Source: Bdellovibrionales bacterium RBG_16_40_8
GTDB lineage: Bacteria; Bdellovibrionota; Bdellovibrionia; Bdellovibrionales; UBA1609
Length of the DNA stretch: 5,815 nucleotides
Reading direction: 5' to 3'
Assembly: GCA_001769925.1 (NCBI GenBank)
Contig: MEPT01000074.1
Coordinates: 24,959-30,773 of the forward strand
The translations under genes and the position numbers were made by a program. Positions 5,628 to 5,815 of the stretch are shown piece by piece (positions within the stretch are counted from its first letter, which is position 1; each line of letters begins with the position of its first letter). A model generated the notes under the pieces. The model saw only the letters and a list, made by a program, of their open reading frames with translations. It searched no databases and was not told the DNA's origin.

Positions 5628-5815
5628 ATGAAAAGTCTTCGCGACACAATTTTAAATCTTAAAAAAGAACGTGAGGCGCTTATACTCGCGCACTACTACG
5701 AAGAAGGCGATATTCAAGACATAGCCGATTTTGTCGGAGATTCGCTGGCTCTTGCACAAGAGGGTGAAAAAGCTACCAACCCCGTTATTATCATGGCCGG
5801 CGTAGTCTTTATGGC
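5628..5815 (+). CDS. nadA: Quinolinate synthase, N-terminal part (runs off the window)
   Basis: NadA condenses iminoaspartate (from NadB) with dihydroxyacetone phosphate to make quinolinate, the first pyridine ring in de novo NAD synthesis. It is a cytoplasmic [4Fe-4S] enzyme. Only 62 full codons are visible. They carry the family signatures ILAHYYEEGDIQDIADFVGDSLAL (residues 18-41), including H22, Y23 and the GDS turn (37-39), and the AG-x-x-FM segment (57-62). The cluster cysteines lie beyond the edge. ATG 5628 is chosen because the frame has a stop at 5610-5612 and no other start between. There is no recognisable Shine-Dalgarno before it. It is divergent from the lipoprotein gene, with 228 bases between the two starts. 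Confidence 0.93.
   Translation, partial: MKSLRDTILNLKKEREALILAHYYEEGDIQDIADFVGDSLALAQEGEKATNPVIIMAGVVFM

Overview
The window suggests a delta-type (Bdellovibrionota/Myxococcota-like) bacterium. The main evidence is an MglA-type small GTPase that matches the myxobacterial protein residue for residue in layout, a large von Willebrand factor A (vWA) surface lipoprotein with Ig-like modules, and fairly AT-leaning codon use. A Bdellovibrio-like lineage fits best: mglA sits alone, without an mglB beside it, at the end of a dnaX-ybaB-recR operon. This assignment is an inference from gene content; no phylogeny was possible.

Layout. Positions 1-340 hold no convincing gene, apart from short frames open at the left edge that could be the tail of an upstream gene. 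At about 356-491 there is a small SRP RNA gene (4.5S/ffs) with its own promoter-like elements, a clear domain IV hairpin and a U-tract end. It is followed after about 20 bases by a tight plus-strand operon: dnaX (514-2067, TTG start), ybaB (2069-2395), recR (2399-3001) and mglA (3001-3591). The genes are separated by 1 to 3 bases or overlap by one, and the operon ends in a hairpin built into the last codons of mglA. A convergent minus-strand gene (3669-5399) encodes a secreted vWA lipoprotein. Its upstream region (5400-5627) holds a promoter candidate and two perfect inverted repeats. Finally nadA (quinolinate synthase) starts at 5628, divergent from the lipoprotein gene, and runs off the right edge.

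How the genes work together. ffs-dnaX-ybaB-recR is an old housekeeping arrangement also found in Bacillus subtilis (scr-dnaX-yaaK-recR). It combines the protein-targeting RNA, the replicative clamp loader, a nucleoid-associated protein and a recombinational repair protein. MglA, the polarity/motility switch, has been added as the last gene and is probably co-transcribed.

Most notable points: MglA naturally carries Ser at position 21, the equivalent of Ras Gly12; dnaX has an in-frame A AAA AAG slippery heptamer, but very close to its 3' end; and the open frame of dnaX extends upstream through the whole SRP RNA gene, which would mislead automatic start calling. I found no clearly undescribed multi-gene system.
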